From Roseicyclus mahoneyensis (GTDB lineage Bacteria > Pseudomonadota > Alphaproteobacteria > Rhodobacterales > Rhodobacteraceae), in contig NZ_QGGW01000001.1 of the NCBI RefSeq assembly GCF_003148775.1, positions 434,001 through 498,000 of the forward strand: a DNA stretch of 64,000 nt, read 5' to 3'. Each line of letters opens with the position of its first letter. Within the stretch, counting starts at the first letter, position 1. The position numbers and the translations under genes were made by a program. Below are positions 7,262-16,100 of the stretch, piece after piece. The notes beneath the pieces are model-generated. The model had not been told where the DNA came from, made no database searches, and saw only the letters and a program-made list of their open reading frames with translations.

Positions 7262-8677
7262 ATGACCGCCGCCGTGATCTACTGGACTCGCCGGGATTTT
7301 CGCCTGTCGGATAACCCTGCCTTGTCGGCGGCCTGCGCCTCGGGGGCGTCGGTGATCCCCGTGTTCTTGTGTGACGAGGGGGTCGAGGGGTTGGCGGCGG
7401 CACCGAGATGGCGGCTGGGACTGGGGGCGGAGGCCTTCGCGGTCCGTCTGGCAGGTGCTGGCAGCCGGTTGATCTGCCGCCGTGGGCCCGCATTGCAGGT
7501 GTTGCGGGCCCTGATCGCCGAGACCGGCGCTGTCGCGGTGCATTGGAACCGGCTCTACGACCCCGAGAGCCGTCGGCGTGACGAGGCCGTCAAGGCGGCG
7601 CTGAAGGCGGAGGGCATCAAGGCTGTCAGCCATGCCGGGCATGCGGTGCACGAGCCCTGGACGGTCGAGACCGGCACGGGGGGCTTTTACAAGGTCTACA
7701 CGCCCTTCTGGAAGGCGGTGCGCGGCAGGGACGTGGAGGCGCCCTTGCCGGTGCCGCGTCTGGCCGTGCCCGAGATCTGGCCCGGAAGCGAGGTGATCGC
7801 CGACTGGGGGCTCGGCCATGCCATGAACCGGGGCGCGGATGTCGTGCTTGCGCATTGCAAGATCGGCGAGGCGGCAGCGCAGGACCGTCTTGAAGCCTTT
7901 GTTACAGATCGCATCGGCGACTATTCCGACGCGCGCGACCGGCTGGATGTCGACGGCACATCCAGCCTGTCGGAGAACCTGACCTATGGCGAGATTTCGG
8001 CGCGAACCTGCTGGCACGCGGGCATGCGCGCGCTGGTGGCGGGCAAGCCGGGCGCCGAGACCTTCCTGAAGGAACTGATCTGGCGCGATTTTGCCTATCA
8101 CCTCGTGCATCACACGCCCCATATCACCAGCCGCAACTGGCGCGAGGAGTGGGAGGGGTTCGCCTGGAACACCGACGCAGATCACCCTCATGTGCAGGCG
8201 TGGATGCGCGGGCGCACGGGCTTGCCGGTGGTCGATGCCGCGATGCGCGAGATGTATGTGACGGGGCGCATGCACAACCGGGCGCGGATGCTTGTCGCCT
8301 CGTATCTGACCAAGCACCTGCTCACGCATTGGAAGATCGGGATGGACTGGTTCGCCGAGTGTCTGGTGGACTGGGACCCGGCCAGCAATGCGATGGGCTG
8401 GCAATGGTCGGCGGGCTCGGGGCCGGATGCGACGCCCTATTTCCGTGTGTTCAACCCTGAGACGCAGGCCGAGAAATTCGACCCGTTGGGTCGTTACCGC
8501 CGCGCCTTTGTGGCCGAGATCTCGGGCAAGCCGCCCAAGACCGCACTGAGCTACTTTCGGGCCATCCCGCGCAGCTGGGACATGGGGCCGGGCGACCCCT
8601 ATCCGGGCGCGCCTGTCGTCAGCGCGGCGGATGGGCGCAAGCGGGCGCTTGAGGCGTACGAAAACAGGGGCTTCTGA
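7262..8677 (+). CDS. phrB: deoxyribodipyrimidine photolyase
   Basis: 471-residue cryptochrome/photolyase family enzyme that splits UV-induced cyclobutane pyrimidine dimers using light, FAD and an antenna chromophore. The N-terminal DNA_photolyase domain starts WTRRDFRLSDNPAL. The C-terminal FAD domain holds ELIWRDFAYH, the LPVVDAAMREM and GRMHNRARM segments, and the WDPASNAMGWQWSAGSG block with class-I signature residues. The ATG at 7262 is used; an in-frame GTG at 7247 with an AGGAA directly before it is an alternative start. It is transcribed alone or with the downstream cfa gene, and an intergenic motif lies upstream. Confidence 0.93.
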   Translation: MTAAVIYWTRRDFRLSDNPALSAACASGASVIPVFLCDEGVEGLAAAPRWRLGLGAEAFAVRLAGAGSRLICRRGPALQVLRALIAETGAVAVHWNRLYDPESRRRDEAVKAALKAEGIKAVSHAGHAVHEPWTVETGTGGFYKVYTPFWKAVRGRDVEAPLPVPRLAVPEIWPGSEVIADWGLGHAMNRGADVVLAHCKIGEAAAQDRLEAFVTDRIGDYSDARDRLDVDGTSSLSENLTYGEISARTCWHAGMRALVAGKPGAETFLKELIWRDFAYHLVHHTPHITSRNWREEWEGFAWNTDADHPHVQAWMRGRTGLPVVDAAMREMYVTGRMHNRARMLVASYLTKHLLTHWKIGMDWFAECLVDWDPASNAMGWQWSAGSGPDATPYFRVFNPETQAEKFDPLGRYRRAFVAEISGKPPKTALSYFRAIPRSWDMGPGDPYPGAPVVSAADGRKRALEAYENRGF

Positions 8678-8751
8678 TTTATCGGGAAACAATCGGGGCT
8701 TGTGCCCCGTGGCTGGTTCGTAGCAAATCGGCCGCCAGACATGAGGACCAG

Positions 8752-9963
8752 ATGGACGTCAAGACAAGCACGAAGGGAGAGCATAATCTCCCCCGGTATT
8801 TCTCTGCCGTATTCGAAACGGCCAACAAGATGCAGCACGGGCGCCTCGACATGGTGCTGCCCGACGGGCGCGTGTTTCGCGCCGCAGGCCATGGACCCGG
8901 CCCGGTGGCCGAGTTGCATATCCACAACCCCGATATCTTCGGGCGGCTGATCCGCGAGGGCGATCTGGGGTTTTGCGAGGCCTATCTGGACGAATGGTGG
9001 TCGACGCCCGATCTTCAGGCCTTCATGGATCTGGTCCATGCCGACAACGAGGAGGTCTATGACGGCTTCCTTGGCATGGGGCTGGTGCGGGCCTTTGAAA
9101 AGGCGCGGTTCTGGCTGCAATCCAATTCCAAGCGGCAGGCGCGCAAGAACATCGCGCATCACTACGACCTCGGAAACGAGTTCTACGGTCTGTGGCTTGA
9201 CGAGACGATGACCTATTCCTCGGCGCTGTTCGTAACCGGGCAGGAATCGATGGAGGCGGCCCAGATCGCCAAATACGCCAGCATGGTCGACCAAATGGGC
9301 GCGCAGCCCGGCGATCATGTGCTGGAAATCGGCTGCGGCTGGGGCGGGTTTGCGGAGTATGCCGCCAAGGAGCGCGGTCTGAGGGTGACCGGCCTGACCA
9401 TCAGCCGTGAGCAATACGACTATGCGGTGGCGCGGGTGGCGCGGGCGGGATTGTCGGACCGGGTGGTCATCAAGTTGCAAGACTACCGCGACGAGCGTGG
9501 GCAATATGACGGAATCGCCTCGATCGAGATGTTCGAGGCTGTGGGCGAGCGCTATTGGCCGACCTACTTCAAGACGCTGCGTGCCAACCTCAAGCCGGGC
9601 AAGAACGCCACGCTGCAGATCATCACCGTGCAGGACCGTCGCTGGGAGGTCTATCGCCGGGGTGTGGACTTCATCCAGAAATACATCTTTCCCGGCGGCA
9701 TGCTGCCCGCGCCCTCGGTGCTGCGCGCCGAGGTTGAAAAGGCGGGTCTCAGGGTGTCGCATTCCATCGAGTTCGGGGACAGCTACAGCCAGACGCTGCG
9801 GCGCTGGCATGACGTGTTCAACAACCGCTGGGACGAGGTGGCAGAGCTGGGGTTCGACGACAGGTTCCGGCGGATGTGGAATTTCTACCTGACGGCCTGT
9901 GCCGCGACCTTTCACTTCGGCAATACCGATGTGACGCAGATCACCATCACGCGTCCCACCTGA
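8752..9963 (+). CDS. cfa: cyclopropane-fatty-acyl-phospholipid synthase family protein
   Basis: 403 residues. S-adenosylmethionine-dependent enzyme that methylenates double bonds of membrane phospholipid acyl chains. The SAM pocket VLEIGCGWGGFAEYAA is clear, preceded by the family segment IAHHYDLGNEFYGLWLD with MTYSSALF. A conserved SIEMFEAVGERYW block and YIFPGGMLPA follow, all hallmarks of CFA synthases. Length is normal for the family. The ATG at 8752 follows GAGG. It lies directly upstream of the trgA-trgB-cysK cluster but has its own 129-bp gap. Confidence 0.92.
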   Translation: MDVKTSTKGEHNLPRYFSAVFETANKMQHGRLDMVLPDGRVFRAAGHGPGPVAELHIHNPDIFGRLIREGDLGFCEAYLDEWWSTPDLQAFMDLVHADNEEVYDGFLGMGLVRAFEKARFWLQSNSKRQARKNIAHHYDLGNEFYGLWLDETMTYSSALFVTGQESMEAAQIAKYASMVDQMGAQPGDHVLEIGCGWGGFAEYAAKERGLRVTGLTISREQYDYAVARVARAGLSDRVVIKLQDYRDERGQYDGIASIEMFEAVGERYWPTYFKTLRANLKPGKNATLQIITVQDRRWEVYRRGVDFIQKYIFPGGMLPAPSVLRAEVEKAGLRVSHSIEFGDSYSQTLRRWHDVFNNRWDEVAELGFDDRFRRMWNFYLTACAATFHFGNTDVTQITITRPT

Positions 9964-10032
9964 AGGGGGCCTTGCAGCGCGCAGAAATCGCGCTCCTTGC
10001 GCGATCTCGCCATAAATCCGCCCAAAATGGCG

Positions 10033-10048
10033 TGTTTGTTTCCAAACA
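10033..10048. promoter_or_regulatory. inverted repeat upstream of trgA
   Basis: TGTTTG-TTTC-CAAACA, a perfect 6-bp inverted repeat with a 4-base spacer, 45 bp before the trgA start. It is a candidate operator for the tellurite cluster; no known regulator is matched. Confidence 0.3.
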
Positions 10049-10092
10049 TGTTCTTCGCATCGCACATAAGCACCAGCCGTACCACCGATCGC

Positions 10093-10533
10093 ATGCCCAC
10101 AGCGGCAAAGCTGGTCGGGGCCATGGCGTTTTTCGCGGTCGGCTGGGCGGCGGCGCTGCAGGCGCTCACGACGATGCCAGACGGCACGCCGGCGACATGG
10201 TTCGCGCCCACCATCGCGATGATCGGTCTGTGGCAGGGTTGGGCTGTGGCCGGGCGGGGCGCGGGCATGGGGTGGTCGATGGCCTTGGGTAATGGTCTGC
10301 GCACCTCCATCCAGATCGCGATCCTCGGGCTTTTGCTCTTTGCCCTGCGCACCATGTTCATCCGCTCGGCCAACTTGCGCTATGACGGGTTTTTCGAGGC
10401 GATTTTTGCGTCGATGGACCTGTTCATCGAATATTTCTTTCAGTCCCTGATCGTTCCGGTCTGGGGTGTGCTGCTGATCGGCGGTATTATCGGCGGGCTG
10501 TTGTGCGAAGGCGCGGCCCGGCGCTGGAGGTAG
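10093..10533 (+). CDS. trgA: TrgA family membrane protein (tellurite resistance)
   Basis: 146-residue membrane protein with about four hydrophobic segments and the family start MPTAAKLVGAM. The NLRYDGFFEAI segment and a final GGIIGGLL…RRW are characteristic of TrgA. In Rhodobacter sphaeroides trgA, trgB and cysK together confer tellurite resistance, and the same order is present here. The biochemical role of TrgA is not established. The ATG at 10093 was preferred over upstream starts because it begins the conserved part. Confidence 0.82.
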   Translation: MPTAAKLVGAMAFFAVGWAAALQALTTMPDGTPATWFAPTIAMIGLWQGWAVAGRGAGMGWSMALGNGLRTSIQIAILGLLLFALRTMFIRSANLRYDGFFEAIFASMDLFIEYFFQSLIVPVWGVLLIGGIIGGLLCEGAARRWR

Positions 10534-10561
10534 GCGTCCCGCCGCCTTATCCGGGGACCCG

Positions 10562-11695
10562 ATGACCGAGATTTTCTTGTTCGGCACCTTGTGCCATGCG
10601 CCCTTGCTGCAGGCTGTCGCGGGGGCAGAGCCTGCCATGCGCCCGGCCGTCTTGCCTGATGCCAGTGTGGCGCGGGTCGCGGGGCAGGCCTATCCGATGC
10701 TCGTCGAGCGCCCCGGTGCGCAGGCCGATGGTGTCTTGATCGACGTGTCGGACGCGGCGTTGGCGCGTCTGGATTTCTACGAGGCCTGTTTCGGATATGT
10801 CCGCAGGCCCGTGACGGTGCACCTCGACGGTATTGCCCGCGCGGCCGACGTGTGGCGCCCGGCGCAGGCCACGGGGCAGCCCGATGGTCCATGGTCGCTG
10901 GCCGATTGGGCGCGGGATTGGGGTGATCTGGCCACGATTGCCGCCGCCGAGGTTCTGCGTCAGGGTGCGACCGCGACCGCGCAAGAGGTCGGTGCGCGCT
11001 ACTGGATGATCGCCGCCCGCGCGCAGTCCCAGCTTTCGGCGGGCGCATGGCGCAGGCCGGCCTTGATCGGGCGCAACCCGCCCCGCGCGGCGGTCGATCC
11101 GGTCGCGCACCGCTTTCCCTATTCCCGGTTCTACACCGTCGAGGAATTGGACCTGCGCCATCTGCAATTTGATGGTGGCACCTCGGGCCTGCACAAACGC
11201 GCGGTGTTCCGTGTGGCCGATGCCGTCACGGTCTTGCCCTATGACCCGGTCCGTGACCGCATCTTGCTGATCGAACAGCTGCGTCTTGGGGCCTATGGCC
11301 ATGGCGACGCCCATCCTTGGCTGCTGGAACCCGTCGCGGGCATGATCGACGCAGGCGAGACACCGGAAGAGGCCGCGCGGCGCGAAACGGTGGAGGAGGC
11401 GCGGCTGACGCTTGGCGCGCTGCACAAGGTGGCGCGCTACTATCCAAGCCCCGGCGGGATGGCGCAGGTTCTGACCTCCTACATCGGGATCGCCGATCTG
11501 CCCGATGGGGTCGCGGGCACTGCCGGGCATCTTGGCGAGGGCGAGGACATCTTGTCTCATCTCGTGCCATGGGATCTGGCCTGTGCCATGCTCGAGGGGG
11601 GCGACATGGCCAATGCGCCGCTCGTGATCTCGATGCAGTGGCTGATGGCGAACCGCGCCCGGCTGCAGGCCGGGCAGGGGGTCGGCGGCGCCTGA
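10562..11695 (+). CDS. trgB: TrgB: gamma-glutamylcyclotransferase-like domain fused to NUDIX hydrolase
   Basis: 377 residues. The N-terminal half starts MTEIFLFGTLCH, the GGCT/AIG2-like fold. The C-terminal half is a NUDIX domain with GMIDAGETPEEAARRETVEE as the box; the usual terminal Gly of the REXXEEXG motif is Ala here, while the metal-binding glutamates remain. ADP-sugar pyrophosphatase activity is usual for this NUDIX subgroup. It lies 28 bp after trgA and 77 bp before cysK, completing the known tellurite-resistance gene order. Confidence 0.87.
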   Translation: MTEIFLFGTLCHAPLLQAVAGAEPAMRPAVLPDASVARVAGQAYPMLVERPGAQADGVLIDVSDAALARLDFYEACFGYVRRPVTVHLDGIARAADVWRPAQATGQPDGPWSLADWARDWGDLATIAAAEVLRQGATATAQEVGARYWMIAARAQSQLSAGAWRRPALIGRNPPRAAVDPVAHRFPYSRFYTVEELDLRHLQFDGGTSGLHKRAVFRVADAVTVLPYDPVRDRILLIEQLRLGAYGHGDAHPWLLEPVAGMIDAGETPEEAARRETVEEARLTLGALHKVARYYPSPGGMAQVLTSYIGIADLPDGVAGTAGHLGEGEDILSHLVPWDLACAMLEGGDMANAPLVISMQWLMANRARLQAGQGVGGA

Positions 11696-11772
11696 GGATC
11701 GGGTTGAGCTTTGCCGCGCGCCCCCCTATCCCTAGGGTTCTTGTCCCGTGTCATCCGCAAAGGCCCGCGCCC

Positions 11773-12801
11773 ATGACGATCCATTCCGACCTTGCCGCCG
11801 CCATCGGCAACACGCCCCTGATCCGCCTGCGTCGCCTGAGCGAGGAGACCGGCTGCGAGATCTTGGGCAAGGCCGAATTCCTCAATCCCGGCCAATCGGT
11901 CAAGGATCGCGCGGCGCTCTACATCATTCGCGACGCCGTGGCGCGCGGCCTGCTCAGGCCGGGCGGCACCATCGTCGAGGGGACGGCGGGCAACACGGGC
12001 ATCGGGCTGGCGCTGGTCGGCGCCTCGATGGGGTTCAAGACCGTGATCGTCATGCCCGAGACGCAAAGCCAGGAGAAAAAGGACATGATCCGGCTGGCGG
12101 GCGCCGAACTGATCCTTGTGCCTGCCGTGCCCTATTCCAACCCCAACAACTACGTCCGCTACTCCGGACGTCTGGCCGAACGTCTGGCCCAATCCGAGCC
12201 CAATGGCGCCATCTGGGCCAACCAGTTCGACAATGTGGCCAACCGGCAATCCCATGTCGAGATGACCGGCCCCGAGATCTGGGAGCAGACGGGCGGCCGC
12301 GTCGACGGCTTCGTCTGCGCCGTCGGCTCGGGCGGGACACTGGCGGGGGTGGGCATGGCGCTGCAACCCAAGGGTGTGAAGATCGGTTTGGCCGATCCCG
12401 AAGGCTCGGGGCTTTACAAGCTCTATACTGGAGAGGCGGCAGGCGGGGACAGCATCACCGAGGGTATCGGTCAGGGGCGCATTACCGGCAACCTCGAAGG
12501 CTTCACGCCCGATGCCTGCTACAAGATCCCAGACGCCGAGGCACTGCCCATCGTGTTCGACACGCTCGCCGAGGAAGGCATATGTCTGGGCGGATCGTCT
12601 GGCATCAACATGGCGGGGGCCGTACGCATGGCGCGCGAGATGGGGCCGGGGCATACCATCGTCACCATCTTGTGCGACTACGGCACGCGCTACCAGTCCA
12701 AGATCTTCAACCCCGATTTCTTGCGCGAAAAGGGCCTGCCGGTGCCCGAATGGCTTGAGCGCGGCCCCGCCGATATTCCCGACGTGTTCGAGGACGCATG
12801 A
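11773..12801 (+). CDS. cysK: cysteine synthase A
   Basis: 342-residue fold-type II PLP enzyme making cysteine from O-acetylserine and sulfide. The PLP lysine is K44 in GQSVKDRAA. The phosphate-binding and substrate loops are seen as GTAGNTGIGLA and GSGGTLAGV, and a late GGSSGINMAGA motif is present. The ATG at 11773 begins the family N-terminus (IGNTPLIRL at 11-19). Its position after trgAB matches the R. sphaeroides tellurite locus, where cysteine synthesis contributes to oxyanion tolerance. The stop overlaps the next start by 4 bp, indicating translational coupling. Confidence 0.93.
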   Translation: MTIHSDLAAAIGNTPLIRLRRLSEETGCEILGKAEFLNPGQSVKDRAALYIIRDAVARGLLRPGGTIVEGTAGNTGIGLALVGASMGFKTVIVMPETQSQEKKDMIRLAGAELILVPAVPYSNPNNYVRYSGRLAERLAQSEPNGAIWANQFDNVANRQSHVEMTGPEIWEQTGGRVDGFVCAVGSGGTLAGVGMALQPKGVKIGLADPEGSGLYKLYTGEAAGGDSITEGIGQGRITGNLEGFTPDACYKIPDAEALPIVFDTLAEEGICLGGSSGINMAGAVRMAREMGPGHTIVTILCDYGTRYQSKIFNPDFLREKGLPVPEWLERGPADIPDVFEDA

Positions 12802-15224
12802 TCTTTCGTACGGTCTTTGCCATTCTTTTGTCGCTGCTGCTGCTGGGGGCCGCCGGTGGTCCCCTATCGGCGCAGGCCCAGCAAGCCCCCGCCGGGGCCG
12901 TCCCCGAGACGAACGGATCGATCGACTACAGCGCCTGGCAATCGGATGCGCAGCGTGCCGAGACCCTGATCGAGGCCGGCATCGCCTCCACCGCCTTTTT
13001 GACCAATTTGCGGGGAAATCTGGTCGGATGGCGCGCGCGTTTCCTTGCGGCGCAAGGCGCAAATGCCTCTCGGATCGAAACCATTCAGGCACAGATCACC
13101 GCGCTTGGGGCCCCGCCGGCAGAGGGCGCGAGCGAACCGGCCACCATCGCCGAGCGGCGCACCGAACTGGCGGCCCAACTCGCCGAGGCGCAGGTGCCGC
13201 GCGTGACGGCGACCGAAGCCTTCAACCGCGCCAATGGCCTGATCGGCGAGATCGATGCCATCTTGGCCGCGCGGCAGGCACGCGCGCTTCTGGAACGCGA
13301 CCCGGCGCCAATCAACCCGCTGAACTGGGGCAGCGCATTGGCCGCGCTTGGCGATGTCGTGGTCGTCGTGAACCGCGAGATCGAGGGCAAGTTTGCCGAA
13401 CATCGTCGTCTCAACCAATCACCTTGGGACAGGCTGCCTTTCGCGGGGGTGCTCGCGCTGGTTGCGCTGGCGCTGATGACACGCAGCCGCTTTTTCGTCG
13501 GCCGATGGACCGACCGGTTGCAACGGCAGGTGAGCGTCCGGAAGGGGCGGATCGCGCTCGCTTTTCTGGTGTCGCTGCTGCAGGTACTCTTGCCGATCAC
13601 TGGCCTTATCTTGCTCGGGGTGGCGGTGGCCACGGTCGATGTGCTGGGCCGTGCAGGCACGGCGTTGCTGACGGCAGGGATCGGTGTTTTCGTGTCTGTC
13701 TTTTCCGCGCTCTGGCTGGCCGGGCGTCTTTTTCCGGCGAATGAGGACAGCCCCGGCGCGCTTGGCACGCCGACTGATCTGCGCCCCGCGCTGCGCCGCG
13801 CCGTGGTGACCATCGGGGTGTTTCTGGGCCTCGGCGGTTTGGCCGAAACCTTTTCGACGCTCGATGCCGTGCCGCTGGTTTCGCGCGGTGTCTTTGTCTT
13901 GCCTGTCTATCTGGGGCTGGCCTGGGGCTTTTACCGGCTGGCCGCGTTGCTCCGGCGCGTGCGCCGCGCCGAGCTGGCCGCCCGCGCTGTCGACAGTGAC
14001 GACGGGACCAGTGATGCGGGCTTTGCCGGGCGCACCATCACCGTCATCGGGCAGGCGCTGCGCCTTGTGGCTATCGCCGGGCCAATCCTGGCCGCGGCGG
14101 GCTATCTGAACCTGACCGGCGCAATCATGACGCCCACGGCAACCACGCTGGGGCTGATCGGCCTGATCCTCGCGCTTCAGGCTCCTGTCCGGGATCTCTA
14201 CTCCATTCTCTCTGGCAAGACCTATGACGAGTCCGCGCAGGCGCTGTTGCCCGTTCTGGTCAACCTGCTGCTGATCGTGGGGCTTTTCCCGGTCGTGGCC
14301 CTGACTTGGGGCATGCGCCCCGAGCAATTGGGCGAATTCTACGACCGGCTGTCGGCCGGGTTTCAGGTCGGCGACACGCGGATAACGCCCGGCATCGTGC
14401 TGGCCGTGGTTCTTGTCTTCACAATCGGCCTGTTCGCCACGCGGCTGTTGCAAGGCGCGCTGCGCAGCACCGTCTTGCCACGCACCAGAATGGACGTGGG
14501 CGCGCGCAATGCCGTGACCTCGGGCATTGGCTATGTCGGCATCGCGCTGGCCGCCGTCATCGCCATCACCACGGCGGGGATCGACCTGACCGCGCTTGGC
14601 GTTGTGCTGGGCGCACTGTCGGTCGGCATCGGCTTTGGGCTGCAAAATGTGGTCAACAATTTCGTCTCGGGCATCATCTTGCTCATCGAGCGCCCGATTT
14701 CCGAGGGCGACTGGATCGAAGTCGGTCCGACCATGGGCATCGTCAAGGCGATCTCGGTGCGCTCGACCACGATCGAGACTTTCGACAAGACCGACGTGAT
14801 CGTGCCCAATGCCGACCTGATCGCGGGCACGGTGACCAACTGGACGCGCGGCAACACCATCGGGCGGGCCGTGGTGCTGGTGGGCGTGGCCTATGGCAGC
14901 GACACGCGGCATGTGCAGAAGGTCTTGCTCGAGATCGCGCGCGGCCATCCCGATGTGGCGAAATACCCCGAGCCGGGGGTGGATTTCCTCGGTTTCGGGG
15001 CCGACAGTCTTGATTTCCGGGTCCGCATGATCTTGCGCGACATCAACAAGCTGGTCGCCGTCAAGACCGAGGTGCACCATCAGATCGCCGAGCGTTTCAA
15101 GGCCGAAGGCATCGAGATCCCGTTTCGCCAGCGCGACATCTGGCTGCGCAACCCCGAGGCGTTGCACGCCTTGGCCGAGCCAGTGGCACGGACCGCCCCC
15201 CCCGAAAAGGACCAACCGGCATGA
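12798..15224 (+). CDS. large MscS-family mechanosensitive channel with DUF3772-type periplasmic domain
   Basis: 808 residues: an N-terminal signal peptide (cleavage near AQAQQA), a roughly 200-residue helical periplasmic domain, then about ten hydrophobic segments. The MscS pore and cytoplasmic domain occupy about residues 560-790. The pore helix is small-residue-rich (LGALSVGIGFGLQNVVNNFVSG, where FGLQNVVNNF is the family signature), followed by the beta domain SEGDWIEV…IKAISVRST. It opens under membrane tension to release solutes. It overlaps cysK by 4 bp and alaX by 4 bp, so all three are coupled in one operon. Confidence 0.88.
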   Translation: MIFRTVFAILLSLLLLGAAGGPLSAQAQQAPAGAVPETNGSIDYSAWQSDAQRAETLIEAGIASTAFLTNLRGNLVGWRARFLAAQGANASRIETIQAQITALGAPPAEGASEPATIAERRTELAAQLAEAQVPRVTATEAFNRANGLIGEIDAILAARQARALLERDPAPINPLNWGSALAALGDVVVVVNREIEGKFAEHRRLNQSPWDRLPFAGVLALVALALMTRSRFFVGRWTDRLQRQVSVRKGRIALAFLVSLLQVLLPITGLILLGVAVATVDVLGRAGTALLTAGIGVFVSVFSALWLAGRLFPANEDSPGALGTPTDLRPALRRAVVTIGVFLGLGGLAETFSTLDAVPLVSRGVFVLPVYLGLAWGFYRLAALLRRVRRAELAARAVDSDDGTSDAGFAGRTITVIGQALRLVAIAGPILAAAGYLNLTGAIMTPTATTLGLIGLILALQAPVRDLYSILSGKTYDESAQALLPVLVNLLLIVGLFPVVALTWGMRPEQLGEFYDRLSAGFQVGDTRITPGIVLAVVLVFTIGLFATRLLQGALRSTVLPRTRMDVGARNAVTSGIGYVGIALAAVIAITTAGIDLTALGVVLGALSVGIGFGLQNVVNNFVSGIILLIERPISEGDWIEVGPTMGIVKAISVRSTTIETFDKTDVIVPNADLIAGTVTNWTRGNTIGRAVVLVGVAYGSDTRHVQKVLLEIARGHPDVAKYPEPGVDFLGFGADSLDFRVRMILRDINKLVAVKTEVHHQIAERFKAEGIEIPFRQRDIWLRNPEALHALAEPVARTAPPEKDQPA

Positions 15225-15940
15225 AGACCGAGCAGATCTACCTGTCCGATCCCTATCGCAAATCCAGCAGCGCGACCGTGATCGGTCTGACCGAAGAAGG
15301 GGGCATCGTGCTTGACCGCACGCTCTTCTATCCGCGCGGCGGCGGCCAGCCCGGCGACAGCGGGACGCTGGATTGGGACGGTGGGCGCATCCCGATCGCC
15401 ACCGCCGTGAAGGGCGAGGGGGCGGCCATCGTCTTGATCCCGGCCGAACCCAGCCGCCTGCCCGCCGTGGGCGCCGAGATTGGCCAGAACCTCGACTGGG
15501 ACAGGCGGCATGGTCACATGCGCATCCATACCGCGCTGCACCTGCTGTCGGTCGTCCTGCAACTGCCGGTCACCGGCGGGGCCATCGGGGCCGACAAGGG
15601 GCGGCTCGACTTCGACATGCCCGACGCGCCCGAGGACAAGGCGCTGATCGAGGGGCGGCTGAACGCGCTGGTCACCCGCGACCTGCCGGTGACCGAGGAC
15701 TGGATCTCCGAGGCCGAACTTGACGCCAACCCGGGCCTCGTCAAGACGATGTCGGTCCAGCCCCCGCGCGGCGCGGGCCGCATCCGGCTCATCCGGATCG
15801 GCGAAGGGGCAGGGCAGGTCGATCTGCAGCCTTGCGGCGGCACCCATGTGCGGCGCACGGGCGAGATCGGCAAGCTGGTGATCGGCAAGATCGAAAAGAA
15901 GGGGCGTCAGAACCGCCGCGTGACCGTCGAACTGGCTTGA
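15221..15940 (+). CDS. alanyl-tRNA editing protein (AlaX family)
   Basis: 239 residues; a free-standing editing domain that hydrolyses Ser- or Gly-mischarged tRNA-Ala. Zinc ligands are H103 and H107 in IHTALH and C205 and H209 in CGGTH. The N-terminal FYPRGGGQPGDSG is the family signature shared with the AlaRS editing region. It starts in the ATGA overlap with the channel gene. Full-length alaS is encoded separately at 50395. Confidence 0.9.
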   Translation: MKTEQIYLSDPYRKSSSATVIGLTEEGGIVLDRTLFYPRGGGQPGDSGTLDWDGGRIPIATAVKGEGAAIVLIPAEPSRLPAVGAEIGQNLDWDRRHGHMRIHTALHLLSVVLQLPVTGGAIGADKGRLDFDMPDAPEDKALIEGRLNALVTRDLPVTEDWISEAELDANPGLVKTMSVQPPRGAGRIRLIRIGEGAGQVDLQPCGGTHVRRTGEIGKLVIGKIEKKGRQNRRVTVELA

Positions 15941-15966
15941 GTATCGCGACGCTGTGCACGTCCGCG

Positions 15967-16018
15967 GCCCGGCGTGGCGGCTGAGGTGCACCTGAGCATT
16001 GATGCCGACACGCCGGGC
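15967..16018. terminator. strong hairpin between convergent genes
   Basis: GCCCGGCGTGGCGGC at 15967-15981 pairs with 16004-16018 in 14 of 15 positions. The 22-base loop itself contains the palindrome AGGTGCACCT. There is no U-tract, so this may be an attenuating or bidirectional terminator or a site for a protein. Confidence 0.4.
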
Positions 16019-16032
16019 ACTTGAGCGGACAT

Positions 16033-16056
16033 ATCTTGGAGTGTCGGAGCCAAGAT
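16033..16056. terminator. second hairpin between alaX and the 3-hydroxyisobutyrate dehydrogenase gene
   Basis: A perfect 7-bp stem, ATCTTGG with CCAAGAT, enclosing 10 bases. Together with the upstream hairpin it fills the 160-bp convergent gap and probably helps end transcription from one or both sides. Confidence 0.35.
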
Positions 16057-16100
16057 GCCACAAATTGGCAACAGGTCCAAGAATAATTTCCATTGGTCCT

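Noticed and set aside
5909-8692. 927-codon open frame antisense to ppx/gppA and the photolyase gene
   Set aside because: A shadow of two well-supported genes on the opposite strand; its composition is that of a reverse-complement frame.
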